From Mesocentrotus franciscanus (taxonomy: Eukaryota > Echinodermata > Echinoidea > Camarodonta > Strongylocentrotidae): 64,000 nucleotides of DNA. Positions 45,751 to 58,677 of the stretch are shown here, in pieces; within the stretch, counting starts at the first letter, position 1; every line of letters begins with the position of its first letter. The translations under genes were made by a program, and so were the position numbers. The stretch is taken from positions 18,626,446 through 18,690,445 of the forward strand of contig CP137675.1 in NCBI GenBank assembly GCA_037976565.1, read 5' to 3'. Below the pieces are notes generated by a model. It did not search any database, had not been told where the DNA came from, and was given only the letters and a program-made list of their open reading frames with translations.

Positions 45751-48700
45751 CGACCCACGCACTGACCTTGATTAGTAGTTGGACTTGACTTATGAACTAG
45801 ATCAAGGATGAGTCATGTAGGACTTGGGATTGGGAAATTATTGATGGGGGTGGGGGGGGGGGCTCATTGAAAAGTTACCCAAACAGCATGAGCGTTCAAA
45901 GGTATATTACCCAAAAGATAAAAGGAGGGTAACAATTTAAGGGGAGCACTAAAATTCTCAAGATTTACCCTGTTGACGATGACGCCTGAGATGTTCCGGG
46001 CTGCAAACACTTTCCAGAAACAGCCTGTAAATGGCTTGCAATGAAGACACTCTCTAATGGTGTTAAGGCTGACACACAAGGGTTTGTGCTTGCTAACTAA
46101 GATGAAGGGGTATATTGACAAAACTCATTCTGCCAAAATCAAACAGTATTTCAACGCGGATGACTTAGACTGTCAATATAAAGAAGGATCCCCCACCCCT
46201 AGTCAGTCATATTGAACATGGAAGCTTCTTTTAATCAAATACCTCCTGGTCAAATTCAGCTGGGATGGTCCTCGGAACTGGGATATGTCATAATCGTGGA
46301 AAGGATGCATTAACTGTCCAAAACATTGCTGTCATCTCTTCTTATTTAGGCCAAAGTCTATCCCAGTTGACAGATGCCAATATTGTGGAAGAGTTCAAAA
46401 CAAAGTGTGTTCGCAATATAATAATTAAAAATACAACAAGCAAAGTTTAGTGTGTAGTGATGGACGAGAGACAAAAAAGTGTGTGAGATGGAGAAAGAAG
46501 TGAAGAAAAAAATAGAGAGTAAGACGGAAGAAGGTAAAAATAATAGAAAAGGACGGGAAACGAATTACGTCGCAATACATAATTTTATGTAATATCGATT
46601 ACATTTTTGAAGTTTTATGCATTGAAATGATTGCTGAGGGGGTGTGATTGATCTTAGGCAACTTTATTTTTATGATTAGACATAAAATAAGGAGACCCCT
46701 AGCTTACATAATTGGAGACACGACAGTGTTGTTATTTGGAGATTTCCATGGTGACTTTTTATAAGCCCTTGAACCTATATTTTAAATAGTTTTTTTGGTA
46801 TTTGATATTCTTTTAGGGCTTGTGGTTTAATTCGAGGGATTCCCACGTAAATACGCCTTGGATTTTGGCGACGCGCTGCAAATAGAGACGATCTTGTTGA
46901 GTGACCAATCAAAACACTTCCTGTGGTCACATGTAATGAGTCATGATATCGCGTTGTACTATGGCGTTGTATTTATTTTTCGCTATTGATTATGGTGGTC
47001 CATAGCTTCTTTCATCACAAACGTATACATATATAATTCACGTGGTTTGATTATTTTCGTACATCAACATACAGTATATCATGAGGGAACACGAAGAAAC
47101 AAAATTAGAATCCCGCAGGTAACGACTGGTCATGCTGGTAATAAAACCAGAATAGTCTGCCAACAATTTTATGTTATATAAAACATCTTGTGGAAAACGT
47201 TTGCTCCAAGAGCCAAAAAAAATACATATACATATATGTAATGTAATACAAATATAATAATAAAAAGTATGTTTTTATGCAAACCATGTATGAAACAAAT
47301 CTATTTCGTCATCAATACCTAAGAATATGAAAGTTTACGACATTTTTTGTACAGAATTGGAGAGGAGCTCGCTACATTATTACAGTGTTACCAATTTGTG
47401 TTTCACTGATGACAACTTCAAAAATTCATAATTTTCCTATTTTTTAATCGGATATTGCTCAAACATTCACAATTTTTGTTCCTCTCATTTCTTCTTCTTT
47501 TATTACAAACAACTTGATATCTGGGTTGGCTTCCCGGTTCATAACTTTCTAACGGCGCAACTAACCATACAGACAATTCGTATCCATTTTGTTAGTCACG
47601 TATGAAAGCTTTAACCAAAAGATTCCCAGATTGCCAAAGTTATCTACTAGTAGTTCTTCTATCAGTCTATGTATAAACGCCTCGATATTCCTGTGTATGA
47701 CGTCATTAGTCATGACATGACTTGGCGACTCTGCCCTATAAAGCTTCCCGCGGTCTTTCTTCTCACTTCCTTTTGGCTCAAGAAACAAGGAAGATGGTAT
47801 GACAAGGGTTAATTATAGAAAGACACTTCATGTCTCTCGATCACCGCCATCGTCTGCCATGCCTTAGGAGGTCTCGAGATCGTACCTTTCTCGGAGCACA
47901 TGGCAAATTCTTGCTAAATTACTGACTTTGCGAGTTAAGCGTCCAAAGCGCTCACAATATGCTTATTACCCCGGTCACTGGATTCAATTACGATTCTGCA
48001 CTTTACAGGACACATTCTCCACTCCACTTGGGATCATTTCAGACTGTCGCCTTTTACGGGTGCGTACATGTCCATCTAATCACAATTACTGTGTCATCCT
48101 ATCGGGTACCCATTTAACACCTGGGTGGAGAGGCGCGTTGCACATAAAATGCCTTGCCTAACTTGGACTTAGGTGCCGTGTCGGTTATTCGAACTCGTGA
48201 TATTTGCACCTCTATTTGAATCGGTTTAAAGCTAAATATGGTAGTAATATAGAAGAGAGTAAAAGCATTGTACGTGGTTATGGAATAATTCTCTCGAAGC
48301 AAAGAATATTCTTCCACTTAAAATACATAAAAACATTCCATATTCAGAAATTAAAAAATAAAGGGGTGTTTTTGCCAAAATGAACTACTAGTACTAGTAT
48401 TAAAAAACCCCTGCGATTGACTGTTTACATGCTGGATCCTTCTCTTCACTTCTTTTCTCCATAAGTTAATCTTTCTTTTCTCTTTTGACTTACAACATAG
48501 TGTTATCCTGTTCTTATAGAAAGGTAACCACAGTTTGTAGGTTACAAAGTCAATTCTTAAAGTAAAGCGAGCTCTGGTTCTCGTCTCGTCAAGACCACTG
48601 ACAGAAGAGTTGTGTCTTTGGCGCGAGACTCTTTCCTTCCTGTTATCTTTTCTTCTTCACTCCTTGGGTGAAGGGTGAAGACAGCTTCAAGATGTCGACA

Positions 48701-49392
48701 AGTTATTTTAGGAAGTGTCAGGACCTTATAATAGCGACCATCGTCGGCAGCATTGAATTGCATCATGAAATTACCTAAGACGACAAGCAGAGCACGCTGT
48801 TCGAAACGTTGAGACTCTTGTTTTTATTATATCAGTTCTTTTCAGAACTCTTGCAGATAGGCTCACAACATTCATTTGAAGGACCACCTTAATTCATGAT
48901 TATTCCGTTAAATTTTAAAATTTTAATATATGTTTAGGTGTAACGCTATGGAAACCTTCAAAACTATCATACATGTATATATCGTATGTATTACTCGATT
49001 GATAGCCCGCATCATTACTAAACACACATCATGCCCTACACAACATGATGCCATCACACGTGGGGGGGTTCAAAAGAGGGAGGGGGAGGGGATGTGTGAA
49101 AGTTCTGAAACACACGATTCACTATGTACATGTTTTAGACTGCAAATCATGAGTGTTACTTTAAATCAAGTCTTATTTTATGTATTATTGGACCAATAGC
49201 CTAATTTGGTTTCTGAGAACACATTATATATCAGTTGTCATACATATTATTACCCTAGCAACGGGAACTAAGAGGGACATATTATTAAAATATGATGAAC
49301 CTGCTTCATCTGACATCATACTTGCCATCAAACTAGTCATCTACTTGATGATAGCATCTATTCGCGACATATTGATGGGAGATGGAAGATGG
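45751..49392. other. Intergenic DNA, no gene seen
   Basis: Short ORFs only, for example 45,864-46,121 minus and 47,561-47,788 minus, without recognised domains. A CRE octamer is at 47,698-47,705. Confidence 0.45.
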
Positions 49393-49480
49393 AAGATGAT
49401 GGGAGAGGACCTAAAGCCGTCGGTCCTCTGGTTGCTTACTAAAAAGCATTTATGCTTTCTTAGCAGTCAGGTAAAATAAC
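49393..49480 (+). mobile_element. SINE-A copy 3, 3' fragment
   Basis: GGGAGAGGACCTAAAGCCGT...CGGTCCTCTGGTTGCTTACT...TTAGCAGTCAGGTAA matches the 3' half of the SINE-A copies. The tRNA-like head is absent, so the copy is 5'-truncated. Confidence 0.72.
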
Positions 49481-49485
49481 CACCA

Positions 49486-49487
<2 letters not shown>

Positions 49488-49525
<38 letters not shown>

Positions 49526-49704
49526 TCTCAACTCTGACATGACAACGGGTGTTCCAGAATATGTAGGCGTGAAGAAAATGGTCTAGGAACGTGAGACGTA
49601 GCTGTACTTTACAATTTTATTACGAGCTTTCGGCTTGTGAGGCCTTCTTCAGGTTCTTGATTGTGTGTTGGGCTGTCGTGTGTGTTTATTCAGTTGATGT
49701 GATG

Positions 49705-49735
<31 letters not shown>
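49488..49735. repeat. Penelope-like fragment between two (TA)n tracts, hammerhead-type core on the minus strand
   Basis: (TA)n tracts at 49,488-49,520 and 49,706-49,735 enclose about 185 bp. On the minus strand this contains CTGAAGA (49,646-49,652), a GGC/GCC stem, and GAAA (49,628-49,631). That order is the conserved core of a hammerhead ribozyme, as found in Penelope-like retroelements. The outer helices I and III could not be convincingly paired by eye, so a decayed copy is likely. No coding remnant was seen. Confidence 0.45.
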
Positions 49736-49736
<1 letters not shown>

Positions 49737-51862
49737 ACTTATTTGATAAAGCAAGAAATGATTCAAAGGGTATGTCTGGTTGTCTGTTCTGCCTATTTGT
49801 ACCATTTATGACTTCTTATCGTTTTCTTATGTTTTTTTTTCTTCTAAATTTACTTCCCAGCATCCATGGCGAGCAGTTTTTAACCCATCTCCTGCTGTCT
49901 CACTGTTCATCTCGTCACGTGACCTTTCTAATTCCTTCTAAATGAGTGGACCTTGCCAAAAGATATCTATTTTGGGGTCACGAGTGGCTATATATTCAAG
50001 ATCCCAGTTTGGGTTCTGGAAGTGACTATGAAGTCAAACAGAAGTCGAGGTTATCATTTTACTCAAAAACCTGGCCTGAAGATCTTTCTTCCCGACGGAG
50101 TTCCTTCCTTGCCTAAGGCATCACTGCCCATTCAGATCTCATGCAAGCCATACGCCAATGGATTCAGATTTCGAGACATATAATTTCCTCATGAATGATA
50201 ACATGACAAAACGCATGCCAAGAAAATCATTTTGGAGGGAATTTTAATTCAAGAATTGTCTGGATGCTTAGCTTATTTGTCCCCCATCCTTATTTTTTAA
50301 TTCCTTTAGTCTGTCTGCATGCTACCGTATATCTCTCTGTCTCTCTCTTTCTCCGTTACTTACACATACTAAATAACCAAATCATATACTGTGGTTACAC
50401 CTTTTATGTTGCCTGTCGGAATGCATATGACAACAATAATGTACAGCTAATAAAAAAGCCGGTAATGAATGCACCTGTTGACACGATTAAATGAAACGAA
50501 TTCAAACTAAGAAACCAAGCAATGAACTAAAATATAGTTATTGTAATGACGTCATTGACCTAAGGTTTGCACATGATCTGGAAGACCACGTGTGTTTCAA
50601 GCTTGTCCATATGTCTGTCATAGTTCATTGTCTTCGTTCTTCAAATGAATTAATATATGAACTTATTAATTTAATGAAATCCAGCGGAACATGCCAAAAC
50701 TTAGACAAAACATTCGGGCTCTAGAATCAAACACCTTAAACGAACGAAAAAGCGATCATATTTTGCTGCTGCAAGATTCACAAGATGGTGATTTTGTTTG
50801 CGGAGATTGATTGACAACTTACGGAAATGTTCAGATTCAGACCTTTCCGAATGCCTGTCGAAACAGTTTAGAATATAATTTCAACTTAGTACCATGGATT
50901 ACGTGTTGTATAGGACTGTTGAGGAATGGTTTTTCATTTAATCGAAGACTGTGATGAGGGTATGTTGGTGAATGCACTTGACTTTCATACGAGAGGTCAC
51001 ATATACAATCCTTAGGCCTACTCGGTGATGACATTATATAATATGTTTACCCTCATTCGTCTCTCTCGATGCAGATGTATTCAAAGGGTACCTTGCAGTA
51101 CTGGTTTGATGATAATCATGATAATCAGGCTACCTAGTTGCAAATTATATGTTTCAAATGTCTGAAAATCTGACTTTGAAATTGTGTAGGCGTAAGTGAA
51201 ATGTCTGCGGGCTAACCATGATTCCGCCTGTGGTATGGAGAACAATCTTTTTCTATAGCTCAGACTATATTGTGCGAATAGTCATGATGCATTTCATATT
51301 GTGTTTAGAACTTTTAATGTTTATGTCATTGCATGATAATATTATCTAGTACGAACAATAAAATCTAGAGCGAAAATGAGATTTCAAATGTAAAACATAA
51401 GAGACAGTTTCCTGTCAGAGAAAACGACTTAGAGGAATGTCTCAGTAGATAAATATAATAATTTATCCATAATATATTTTCAGGTTTTCGCGTTGATAAA
51501 GATCCTATTGTTTAAAATTCAATTTCCCCTTTCCCATTTCCAGCATACTTCGTTTTATCGTCTTATAAGACAGAATGCAATATGTTTTGGCCTCTCTAGT
51601 ATGATAAGTATGATAAAGGAAAAGTTTTCCTTTTAGACGTAACCAAAATGAACATTCTACCCAGAATACTCTTGTAGATTTAAATCTGATTCTTTAATTT
51701 GATATCCGGACCCTATTATTGTAACGGACCCATGCTTGGACAAGAATTCCACTAATTATATCTACATGAATGTTTAGATGTCTATCATTGATTGTGACGT
51801 GGAGTGTTTTTTGGCAACAGTAACAAACAAACGTTCGTGATTCTCTTTATCTTACGCATCAG
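49736..51862. other. Intergenic DNA, no gene seen
   Basis: A CRE octamer TGACGTCA is at 50,547-50,554. Short unrecognised ORFs only. Confidence 0.5.
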
Positions 51863-52016
51863 GGGCCCTCGTATAATAAAGACTTACGATTGATCCGAAT
51901 TAATCGCAAGTTCTTCAATCAATCGCAAGTTTGCACTTTCATATCTCTCATGTACATACTGTAGTTGCGATTGATATCAATCGCAAATGTCTATAAGACA
52001 GGGCTCTGGAATGATG
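51863..52016. mobile_element. Short MITE with GGGCCCTCGTATAATAAAGA ends
   Basis: The left end continues into CTTACGATTGAT. The right end, read as reverse complement, is GAGCCCTGTCTTATAGACAT followed by TTGCGATTGAT. The interior repeats AATCGCAAGTT in both orientations, so it can fold as a hairpin. No clear target duplication. Confidence 0.75.
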
Positions 52017-52744
52017 AAAATCACTGAAAGTTACACATTTAGACATTTGAAGATTTTAGACATTTAAAAGAGGCCATACAAGCTTGCTCAAAATATTCTA
52101 TCTCAAGAAGAAAAATCTTAAGGTTCCTGTCGGTTGTAGATCCCAGATAGAATAAAGATCACAGCATTTCAGATGGAATGATTATATGCTATTATCCAAA
52201 TTCATATATTTTTTTGGAAATTATTTTACATGTAGACAAACGGGTCCCCCTCCCTCCAATACAAGTAAGGAAGGATGCGTGCCACCTCCACACCCCTCCC
52301 CCCTGGATCCACCATTGCATCAGTACACATAATATTTTTCGGCATTTTCGGCTTTTCCAGTCTCATTGAAAAATTCTTTATTCACGTTGACATTATACGG
52401 AAAGGCTTTGTAACGAATTGTTTCCCTTAAAGTCCAGTGCGTAACTTGGACATAAGAAGGTGAGTCATCTGTTATTGTCGATCAGAAACACAATAAGGTT
52501 CCCTTTAATTGATAAAGACATCCAACAACCTTTAAAAAGACAGGTGATCACAAAGGAATGCGCTCATCTTGGCTAAAAATAAAAGGACCTTCTTTTCTGG
52601 TTTATGGTCGGTAGTGAATGATCTGATAGAGATTGAAACAAGATAAGCGGGTTTTTCTGAGGAACCATCACTTCGAACAGGCAGAGATTGTCAAATATAA
52701 TCTAAGCAACACTGTCACAAATCTTAACTGTTGTTAATCATATA

Positions 52745-52840
52745 CATATTCATAATATATGTAAAGCGCTTAGAGACGGTATTCCGTATTAAGCGCTATG
52801 TAAATCCAGACTATTATTATTATTATTATAATTATGTAAA
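52745..52840 (+). repeat. SINE-type 3' tail with TTA microsatellite
   Basis: ATGTAAAGCGCTTAGAGACG ... TTAAGCGCTATGTAAATCC, then (TTA)n. It is the third copy of the tail at 10,210 and 42,600. Confidence 0.65.
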
Positions 52841-54900
52841 TGTATGCGCATTTGAGATATAGGAAGGAAGGAGGAGGGTGATACGGGCAGAAAGAGAGAG
52901 AGAGAGAGAGAGAGAGAACGAGAGAGCGCTCTTCATCGCCATGCTTTTTCTAGTGGCATTAATGTTTTTTTTTCTTTAAAAAATTGAGACTAGGCTAAAA
53001 ATGAGACAAGCTAAAAGCTAATAATAATATGTACAAAAACATTGAGAATGGAAGATTAATTACTCAAAAGATTCATTTAGGCGATAAACATAAGATATTT
53101 ATGTAAAGACAGAAAAAGAAAGAGGTTCCTAGAAAGGGGGAGGGGTAGTGCTGGAGCTAATCGAGAGAGAATTTAAGAAGGCGGGGATGAGGGCAAGGGG
53201 GAGAGAGCAAAAATAGAAGGGAGAAAAATAAAGAGAGAGAGGGGAGAGAAATAGAGAGAGGGAGAGAGAAGGGATGAGGCGGCAGAGTAAGAGTGAGACC
53301 GACAGAAAGACATATACACAGACAGATAGAGACCGAAAGACAAAACAAAAATGCCAGACGAGACCCCAAAGTAAGACTCCTATATTGTAGACAAACAGAC
53401 AAACAGACAGACACAGAAAGGACTAAAGATCCAACTTATTTGGGCGTTAACCTGATTAAACACATTAATAGATAATGACCATTCGTCTCCGTTATCATCA
53501 AGCTTTAGAACTATCTAGACCTCGTTTTATAAACAATAACTACTTTCTTTTTAGAATAGTGAAACAATTCACAAGTTTTTATTATAAGACACCCAACTTT
53601 GCATCATAATAATTTCAGATACTGTCTACATATTACCGTGTTCTATATTACCTAAGCTCAATCTTATCTTCTCTATTTGCAGTCTTTGGGCACAGTTGAT
53701 TTTGACGTGTCCTGACGTCACATCAGGCCATTGTGGAAAGGGTCAACTGATTTATTCGGAAATGGAATCCTTTTGCCGTTACACTTACAGGCCTATAATT
53801 ATAGTTGTATCTTTAATTTAGATATTTCTTATTCAATTAGATTTTCCTGAAATACCGAGAGTACGGAAGAAGATTCAGGTTAAGGTCATTGGAAAAGAGA
53901 CTTGTGTCTGTTTTAGTAAATACGCAGGTCAAGAATTAATGTTGGTGTTGACATTAATATCATGTAACAGGTTATGATGTGATTTAGGTTGACCGTGTGG
54001 ACTTACTTACATACTTCCTTTGGTTCGAAGTAGGTTTCAGTTGAATCACATTCCCTGTTTCTTCGTTATGATATAATGCATGGTACCTTTTTAATAACTA
54101 CACAAAAAGTGACACGTAAGTTCTCACGAAGTATGGACCTCGAAAACATGTCTCATGTCGCTGTCCAGATGGTTTCAGATCTCATGCCGCCCCTTTCTGC
54201 ATGGTGAGATATCTCAAACCGTATTGATAGCAAAATCAAACTATCAAAATTCAAACTAAGCCTACACCGATCGCATCACAGAAACAAATGTAATATACAT
54301 AAGAGTATATTGGTAGTAAGCAAACAAAAAATGTCCTTTGTAAAAAGTTCTTATATCAGAATACTGACCCAGAAACATCCATCAAATTGTCATCAAATGT
54401 TTTTTTAATAAGGCTATTGAATAAACACCAACTTTTGCATAACTAATGTACAGAACACATCTAGTTTCAATCATTATTACGACGTATTACAGAAATTGCC
54501 TCGATTTCTAAATCGACGATTTACTCTGGGATCTTCTTGATTTTGTCTTGCAAGACACAAGGAAGTGCGCTTGAACTCTATCATTTTAGTGTGTCATTGT
54601 GTTATACCATGGATTATAAACCTTCAAGATGTCCATCTGTCTTGTGTTCCGATCTTTGTCACATCCAAGGTCAAGCAACGTCATTGTCAAAGTACATTTC
54701 CTCTGCTTAACCCACGGTACAGTGAAGCTATTAATCTCAAAGGTGGCAGTTTTATACATCAAAAACAGAGACGTCGCTTTACAGGGGTGACAGCCCCCAC
54801 CAAATACTTTCTTTGCCCTAATTCGAGACGCTGTTGGTAAAAGACTTAAGATAGAGGAAAGATAAAGAAATGATAATAAGATGATAAGTCTCATATGAAA
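52841..54900. other. Intergenic DNA with GA and GACA simple repeats
   Basis: GA-rich tracts lie at 52,890-52,925 and 53,160-53,280. GACA-type units lie at 53,300-53,415, and a CRE octamer at 53,713-53,720. Overlapping ORFs on both strands at 54,565-54,894 match no family I recognise. Confidence 0.45.
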
Positions 54901-54904
54901 AAAA

Positions 54905-56225
54905 GGGGGAGAATTTCAACCTTACCATGAGAGTGTGGAAAAAGGAGACTATGCCAGAGGATTGGAGGAAAACATCATAGTGCCAATTTGCAAACAAAAA
55001 GGTGACCCAATGGATTGTGAGAACTGCCGGGGTATTAAACTACTAGAGCAGCCAATGAAGATATTCGAGCGAATCTAGATCAACGTCCAAACAGTATTAT
55101 CACCATCAATTGTATGCAAATGGTTTTCATGCCAGGAAGAGGGATAACTGATGCGATATTCATAGTTAGACAACTTCAAGAGAAATTTGTGGAAGTAAAG
55201 AGAGACCTTTTCTTATGTTTTGTGGAATTGGAAAATGCTTATGATCGGTTGACAAGAGATCTAGTATACTGGGCCCTTTTCAAGAACAAGCTTGTAAGGG
55301 CAACATAATTATAGGCAAGCTAGAATAGTGGTTAGAACACCATATGGACAAACCGAAGAATTTAGAATAGATGTTGGACTTCATCAGGGCTCTGTTCTAA
55401 GCCCATTTCTTTTAGCGGTTGTCTTAGATACAATCAGTAGAGAGTGAAGAGGAGACATATACCATGGAAAATCTTGTTTGCTGATGACTTAGTTCTGATG
55501 GTAGAAAGCGAGAAAGAGCTACTGATGAAATGGCAGAAATTGCAGCAGGGACTAGGAAAGAAAGGCCTGAAAGTTTATTTGAATAAAACGGAAGTGCTAG
55601 TTTAGTATAGCATGATGGGAACGACAAGGACGAACATCACGGAGGTTCTAAAGCAGGTGGAGGAGTTCAAGTACATTGGTGCCATGGTAAGCGAGGGTGG
55701 TCGCTTACAGTCAGGAGTAACAGCAAGAGTTAAAGTTGCGTGATCTCGGAAGTCATTAATGACGAACGAATGCCTGTGAAACTAAAGGTCAAGCTGAACA
55801 ACACAGTTATACGACCAGAGTTACTTTTTTGATCTTGAAACGTGTACTCTGACGAAAAAGGGAGAACAATTCTGGAGGTGACATAAATGAGGATGTTACG
55901 AAGGATACTAGGGGTAACATTAAGAGACAGGAGAAGAAGCGAGGAAATAAGAAAGGAGCTGAAGGTAGCTTCATCCTGGCGATAGTTAGGGAGATGAAAT
56001 TGAGATGGTTTATTGGACACTTAGAGAGTGCTGATGAAGGAAAACAAGCAAAGGACATTATGACGCAAGCAGTAAGAGGAAGCAGGGGAAGAGGAAGGCC
56101 GAGAACTCGTTGGAAGCTAAGGATAACATGAAAAGAGACATGAGGGAACTAAATCTGACAGCGGCTGAAACGTGGAACAGAAAAGAGTGGAGACCGAGGG
56201 TTCGGGCAACCAATCTCTAACCAAT
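54905..56225 (+). pseudogene. Decayed non-LTR retrotransposon (LINE) reverse transcriptase, 5'-truncated
   Basis: Fragments in several frames follow the normal RT order. First is GDPMDCENCRGIKLLE at about 55,000. Next comes FMPGRGITDAIFIVRQLQEK (from about 55,120) running into a FVELENAYDR segment. Then GLHQGSVLSPF lies at about 55,375, and the catalytic FADD box at 55,477-55,488. C-terminal blocks FKYIGAMVSEGG (55,666) and RGRGRPRTRW (56,084-56,113) follow. At least three frameshifts and in-frame stops separate the pieces, so it is dead. No endonuclease domain is visible upstream, as expected for a 5'-truncated insertion. The family is a metazoan LINE; the clade cannot be fixed by eye. A TAG-repeat tail follows directly. 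Confidence 0.92.
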
Positions 56226-56250
56226 CCCTGCTAAGGGACATTGGGTCATG

Positions 56251-56305
56251 GAGTAGTAGTAGTTGTAGTAGTAGTAGAAGTAGTAGTAGTAGTAGCAGCA
56301 GCAGC

Positions 56306-56340
<35 letters not shown>

Positions 56341-56365
56341 CAGCAGTAGTAGTAGTAGAAGAAGA

Positions 56366-56402
<37 letters not shown>

Positions 56403-56403
56403 C
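56251..56403. repeat. (TAG)n microsatellite, probable LINE 3' tail
   Basis: About 150 bp of TAG/CAG/AAG triplets begin about 25 bp after the last LINE-like sequence. Many LINEs end in short microsatellites and not poly(A), so this is best read as the element's expanded tail. The poly-Leu and poly-Val/Ala frames across it are artefacts. Confidence 0.85.
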
Positions 56404-56552
56404 TAGCAAAAAAATTTGTGGAAAGCTTTAAGGTTTCTTGGTTTTAGATGGCGACAGAGCACCCCTCCCCCTCAAAGAAAATGCTCTAGTTTTTCGCCCC
56501 CTTTCCACACTTGATACGATCAGTAAACGTCCCCTTCCATATCAAGGGTGGG

Positions 56553-56607
56553 AAGGCGGGTGCACCTCCTGTCTTGTCTAGTCGAGTCATCTTCACCGGT
56601 TGGTTCC

Positions 56608-56646
<39 letters not shown>

Positions 56647-57223
56647 TCCTTTCTTTCTCCCTTTCTCTCTCCCTCTCCCCCTCCCTCGCCCCCTCCTTCT
56701 CCATGTGAGTGACTGTCTGTTTGTCTCTCTCCATATCGCTCTCCCCCTTCTCTCTCTCTCTCTCTGTTTCTGCCTGTCGCTGTCTGCCTGTCGCCCCCTC
56801 TCTCTCTCTCTCTCTCTCTCTCTTTATCTATCTATCTCAAGATAACATTAAGTAGAAAGAAGAAAAAAAACTTCTTTGGCTACGGGGAAAACAGTTAATG
56901 CATCATTACGAATCACAATATTTCGTTTTCAGGTTCAATTTTGCACAGGAGCACTTTGTAAATGGCGACGCCACGTGAATGTCAGGATCTTGTAAACTTT
57001 TCCTCTCACCTTTTTAGGCTAGCTGATGCAGAAAAGTCATAAGTCATCCACTGTTTTTCATCAAAATGAATTTAATTGATATTTACTTGATTTTCTCCTC
57101 ACTGCATGCAGAACAGGTGTATCCTGATACCTCACATCCGAGGGACTTGGTATGTATTAAAGGCGGTAGCACCTGTCCTGCATAATCAAGTCACCTTCAC
57201 CAGTTGGTCCCCACCCCCCTCGC

Positions 57224-57259
<36 letters not shown>

Positions 57260-57485
57260 CATCTCCCCCTCCCCCTCTCTCTCTATCAAGATGACATGAT
57301 CAGAAACACGCCCTGGCTATGAGGAAAACTGTTGATGCATCATACCGAATCACAATGTCTAATTGTCAAGTTCAATTTTGTACAGGGGCGTTTTAAACGG
57401 TGACGCCGGCCTTGTGTCAGGATCATGTAAACTCTTCCCTCCCACCTCTTTGAGGCCAGGTAATGCAAAGATAAGTCATGTAGTG
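56553..57485 (+). repeat. Tandem duplication (~600-bp spacing) with embedded (CT)n
   Basis: Copy 1 is 56,553-57,045 and copy 2 is 57,160-57,485. Both run from GGCGG...GCACCT, through TCACCTTCACC-GTTGG-TCCCC, a (CT)n tract, and TCAAGAT-ACAT. Both then have GCATCAT-ACGAATCACAAT and GTTCAATTTT-ACAGG, ending near GCTAATGCA-GAAAAGTCAT. The (CT)n is much longer in copy 1. Similarity is moderate, so the duplication is old. Confidence 0.78.
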
Positions 57486-58505
57486 TCATGTTTAGTTCAT
57501 CAGTGATAACCAAGAGTTTCGAGAAAATACCAGAGAAGTGCGTTTCATTGTTTCATTTGTGGATCAAGGCAGTTTACAGGTGAAATTGTAAATTTTCATT
57601 AAAAATTCTGAACTACTGCTGTATTGTAGAAGAATGAACTTTGTTTTACCACCCTGAACATTAGGATGATATCATCTTTTCACCTTGCTGAAAATAAGTA
57701 AAGTTATCAATACTTTCTAGATATTACAAACAGAAAATAATTTCTGCCAACGATTGTAGCTCGACCCGCGTAGACGTCCAAGCGAGTATTGTTGGCCGAG
57801 ATAAGTAATACTGAATCGGCGCATGTGTTGTGTTAAAATAACCATAACATAAAGATTTGACCAAAGAAGGTTATAACTCATGCAAACCTCTGAATCAAAT
57901 ATTTGACATGAATGACGTCTTGGCAATATCAATTGAAAGTTGACTTTTACAACTGATAGCACTACACGATCATCCATTCGTGGCAAGTTCAGTGGTAATA
58001 CCCTTGATGACCTCGAATTAGCTAGTCACGCTTGTCATTGTTATAGTCTATCCCTAATTGCATTATTAGTCAGTCAAACCTTAATTAAGCTCATGAATTT
58101 ACACGTTGATGAGTAGTCCCTGGTGTGTGTTTGGGTGTGTGGTAATCCCATTGTCAGATTGTTGATAAGTAATTTCGATGATTTGTTTTTACCCACTCTT
58201 TGTAAAAGTAAATACTACTGTTGTTAGGGGTGTGTCTGAAATGCTTATAGGCGTGGTGTCTTTCCGTGTAAACATAGTTATGACGGGCTTTGTTTAAATT
58301 CATTCATTTAATCGGATTTAGAAGGATGACAAAATAAATACGACCTAACTTGATAGAGAAGAGTTATCAAAAAGGTAAGCTCAAAACCCATATTTTCAAA
58401 AAGACAGTGGTGTATCCAGCAAACCCTCTCCGCCCCTCCCCTGCCCTTAAATACCCCCACTTTACCTTCCGTCTAGGGAGAATTCTAGCTTCAAAGTAAT
58501 CATGG
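57486..58505. other. Intergenic DNA, no gene seen
   Basis: A CAGTGGTGTATCCAGC motif at about 58,406 resembles a hAT end, but no inverted partner was found. Confidence 0.45.
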
Positions 58506-58506
58506 T

Positions 58507-58677
58507 AATGCCCGTTGCACACGATGCGTCTCTTTCCCTGACGCATGAATGCGTCAGCGACTGGCACCGTATTTGATACGCCATGTGAGAGTGATTTCAT
58601 ATAACAGGTCCATTACAGCGGACTTGATTAGCGCAGGTAATAACGCTAACGAAATGACGCCTCGTGTGCAAAGGGCA
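58507..58677. mobile_element. MITE family A, copy 5
   Basis: The ends are AATGCCCGTTGCACACGATG and the inverse of CGCCTCGTGTGCAAAGGGCA. The interior has TTGATTAGCGCAGGTAATAA and GATACGCCATGTGAG, in the orientation of copy 2. It is about 44 kb from the other copies, so the family is dispersed and not just locally duplicated. Confidence 0.8.

Noticed and set aside
54565..54894. ORFs of 91 and 102 residues on opposite strands
   Set aside because: No recognisable domain or splice context, and they overlap each other; treated as chance.
56149..56447. Poly-Leu and poly-Val/Ala ORFs
   Set aside because: These are products of the (TAG)n microsatellite, without flanking coding sequence.
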